Positions 39,425-40,669 of a DNA stretch of 40,669 nt are shown here, one piece after another. The notes under the pieces were generated by a model. The model saw nothing but the letters and a program-made list of their open reading frames with translations. It searched no databases and was not told the origin of the DNA. A program made the position numbers and the translations under genes. Source of the stretch: Novosphingobium silvae (GTDB lineage: Bacteria; Pseudomonadota; Alphaproteobacteria; Sphingomonadales; Sphingomonadaceae); NCBI RefSeq assembly GCF_009856825.1, contig NZ_WVTD01000023.1, positions 1 through 40,669 on the forward strand, written 5' to 3'. The first letter of the stretch is position 1; the number at the start of each line of letters is the position of its first letter.

Positions 39425-40573
39425 TTACATCGGCGCGTTCTCGGCCTGACGCAGCCGGTCGGCTCGCAAGGTGGCCAATGGGCTTTCGAGGGCATCGAGC
39501 GCGCGCTGCATGGCCTCTTCACCGACGGCGATGGCGCGATCATAGGCGCGCCAGTTGCGGATCTCGATGTCGCCCACGTCGGGCATCACATACAGGTCGG
39601 CAGCTTCTTTCGCCGCGCGAAGCTCGGGCTCGGCGGCGATCGTCGCCGAGCGCATCAAGATCGAGACAATCGGCGGTCCTCGACGCCAAGCGCCCGACCA
39701 GAACCATCGCAAGAGAGGCCTTGGGCGCAGCACATCGTCGGGCATAAGGCCGAACGAGCGCGATACGTCGAGCGCGACGATGGTGCCCTCATGTTCGCCG
39801 CGCATGAGAGTGCTCGGTAAATTGAGCAGGGTCCCACCGTCAACAAGCACCTGGTCGCCGAGCGTGACCGGAGGAAGCACGCCAGGAAGCGAAATCGAGG
39901 CGCGTAGCGCCAGCGGCAAGAAGCCCCTGCGATGCGCAACATGAGTGCCGGTGGCGAGATCGGCCGACACGCAGAAATACGGCAGGGGCAGGTCCGCTAT
40001 ATCCCATCCCCCGAAATGCTCTTCGAGGCGACGGTCGACCTTGCAACCGCGTGTCATCGCCACGAAAGGCAGCGAAACATCGTCGAGCGGATTGGTGGTT
40101 ACGAACGCCGCACGCATCCGCTCGTCCATTTCAGCATCGCTCCACCCGGCCGCAAGCCCCGCTGCGACGATCGCGCCCATCGATGTGCCGGCGACTGCGT
40201 CGATCGGCACCTTTGCACGGCGCAGCGCCCGGATTGCGCCGATATGCGCGAAAGCGCGCGCGCCGCCGCCCGAAAAGACGAGCGCCACCCCGCCGCCAGT
40301 GAGATTTCGCACCAGACGGGACATGTCGTCACCGGGAAATATGTGATGGTGCCGACCTGGCATGATCGCATCAAGCCAGGTGGACGTGTTTCTAGGCCGT
40401 TCGGCGCTATGGATCAGAACAAGGTCGACAAGCGCGTTGGCGCGCAGCGGCTCGCTCACGCACATCGGACATTCGGCGGGAGGCGGATCGTCGCTATGGC
40501 CGGCAATCAGCATGCGATCGGCTTGCCGCTTGCAGGTATCCGCCCGATTCTGTTGAAAAACTCGGCCTTGCAA
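39425..40573 (-). CDS. NTE-type patatin-like phospholipase, 5' end replaced by an IS
   Basis: The patatin core is complete: oxyanion loop FSGGGARAFAHIGAI, nucleophile elbow GTSMG and DGGTLLNLPS with the catalytic Asp. Before it, ADRMLIAG, LVLIHSAE and HHHIFPGDD match the linker of NTE-family serine esterases, which normally carry cyclic-nucleotide-binding domains further upstream. Homology ends near 40548, and the first ten codons (MQGRVFQQNR) are the inverted-repeat end of an insertion sequence. The N-terminal regulatory region is missing, so expression and control are doubtful. The substrate would be a lysophospholipid by family. Confidence 0.8.
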   Translation of the reverse strand: MQGRVFQQNRADTCKRQADRMLIAGHSDDPPPAECPMCVSEPLRANALVDLVLIHSAERPRNTSTWLDAIMPGRHHHIFPGDDMSRLVRNLTGGGVALVFSGGGARAFAHIGAIRALRRAKVPIDAVAGTSMGAIVAAGLAAGWSDAEMDERMRAAFVTTNPLDDVSLPFVAMTRGCKVDRRLEEHFGGWDIADLPLPYFCVSADLATGTHVAHRRGFLPLALRASISLPGVLPPVTLGDQVLVDGGTLLNLPSTLMRGEHEGTIVALDVSRSFGLMPDDVLRPRPLLRWFWSGAWRRGPPIVSILMRSATIAAEPELRAAKEAADLYVMPDVGDIEIRNWRAYDRAIAVGEEAMQRALDALESPLATLRADRLRQAENAPM

Positions 40574-40669
40574 TGGCGCTAAAGTATTGATTCTATCTCT
40601 CCGCAGGTAGGCGGAGATGTCGGGATGATGGGCGAGCGGACGGTGGCGCAGGAGGCGCTGTTTTACAGC
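40549..40669 (+). mobile_element. left end of an insertion sequence (IS1182-like), continues past the window
   Basis: From about 40549 (GATTCTGTTGAAAAACTCGG) the sequence no longer fits the patatin gene and reads as a typical IS end, followed 56 bp later by a transposase start. Only 121 bp lie in the window, so the boundary, target duplication and right end cannot be seen. Confidence 0.65.
40625..40669 (+). CDS. transposase N-terminus, partial
   Basis: The visible residues MMGERTVAQEALFYS match the start of IS1182/IS5-type transposases (MMGxRxVxQxxLFY). Only 15 codons are present before the window ends. Confidence 0.6.
   Translation, partial: MMGERTVAQEALFYS

Noticed and set aside
1..40669. 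CRISPR array or rRNA genes
   Set aside because: No regularly spaced 24-40-bp repeats with unique spacers and no rRNA sequence were seen.

Overview
The window is high-GC DNA whose gene content (a strawberry-notch-like helicase, DUF736, DUF3768 and DUF2493-type genes, a MOBF relaxase with a TraD coupling protein) is typical of plasmids or integrative elements of sphingomonad alphaproteobacteria. That placement is inference from family knowledge; no rRNA or core chromosomal gene is present to confirm it. I found no tRNA, rRNA or CRISPR array.

Region 1 (1-22.4 kb) is an accessory backbone of mostly small genes, largely on the + strand. It holds the C-terminal part of a strawberry-notch-like helicase, a PemK/MazF-domain protein with an unusual repeated N-terminus, a winged-helix-like protein that begins in a 9-bp tandem repeat, a ParB-like protein, an Xre-RES toxin-antitoxin pair, a GHKL ATPase gene overlapping a DUF3768 gene, a DUF736 protein, a Phd antitoxin with a downstream toxin-like gene, a single-stranded DNA-binding protein, a ribbon-helix-helix regulator and a DUF2493 (SLOG-fold) protein. 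Many of these genes have their own leader: a purine-rich G tract recurs upstream of six, and inverted repeats that place the Shine-Dalgarno sequence in a hairpin loop precede at least five. One small RNA candidate with its own promoter and terminator lies at about 4.62-4.74 kb.

Region 2 (22.4-30.6 kb) is a conjugation module. A regulatory region with two identical 16-bp palindromes precedes a small DNA-binding protein, TraD, an Xre regulator and a MOBF relaxase-helicase (TraI). TraI is broken: the relaxase part and the helicase part are in different frames, and sequence including the Walker A glycine loop is missing, so self-transfer by this TraI is probably lost. A run of small membrane, DUF2726 and cysteine-rich genes follows.

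Region 3 (30.6-31.5 kb) is a recombination scar of gene fragments, including about 300 bp of clearly lower GC.

Region 4 (31.5-40.7 kb) is a stress/redox cargo: a hydrolase-OsmC fusion, a type II NADH dehydrogenase, an OlsB-like acyltransferase, a DUF1223 thioredoxin-like lipoprotein, a cytochrome b and a molybdopterin-dependent oxidoreductase, and an alpha/beta hydrolase lipoprotein. It ends in a decayed HAD-hydrolase gene and an NTE-type patatin gene whose 5' end is cut off by an insertion sequence entering at the right edge.
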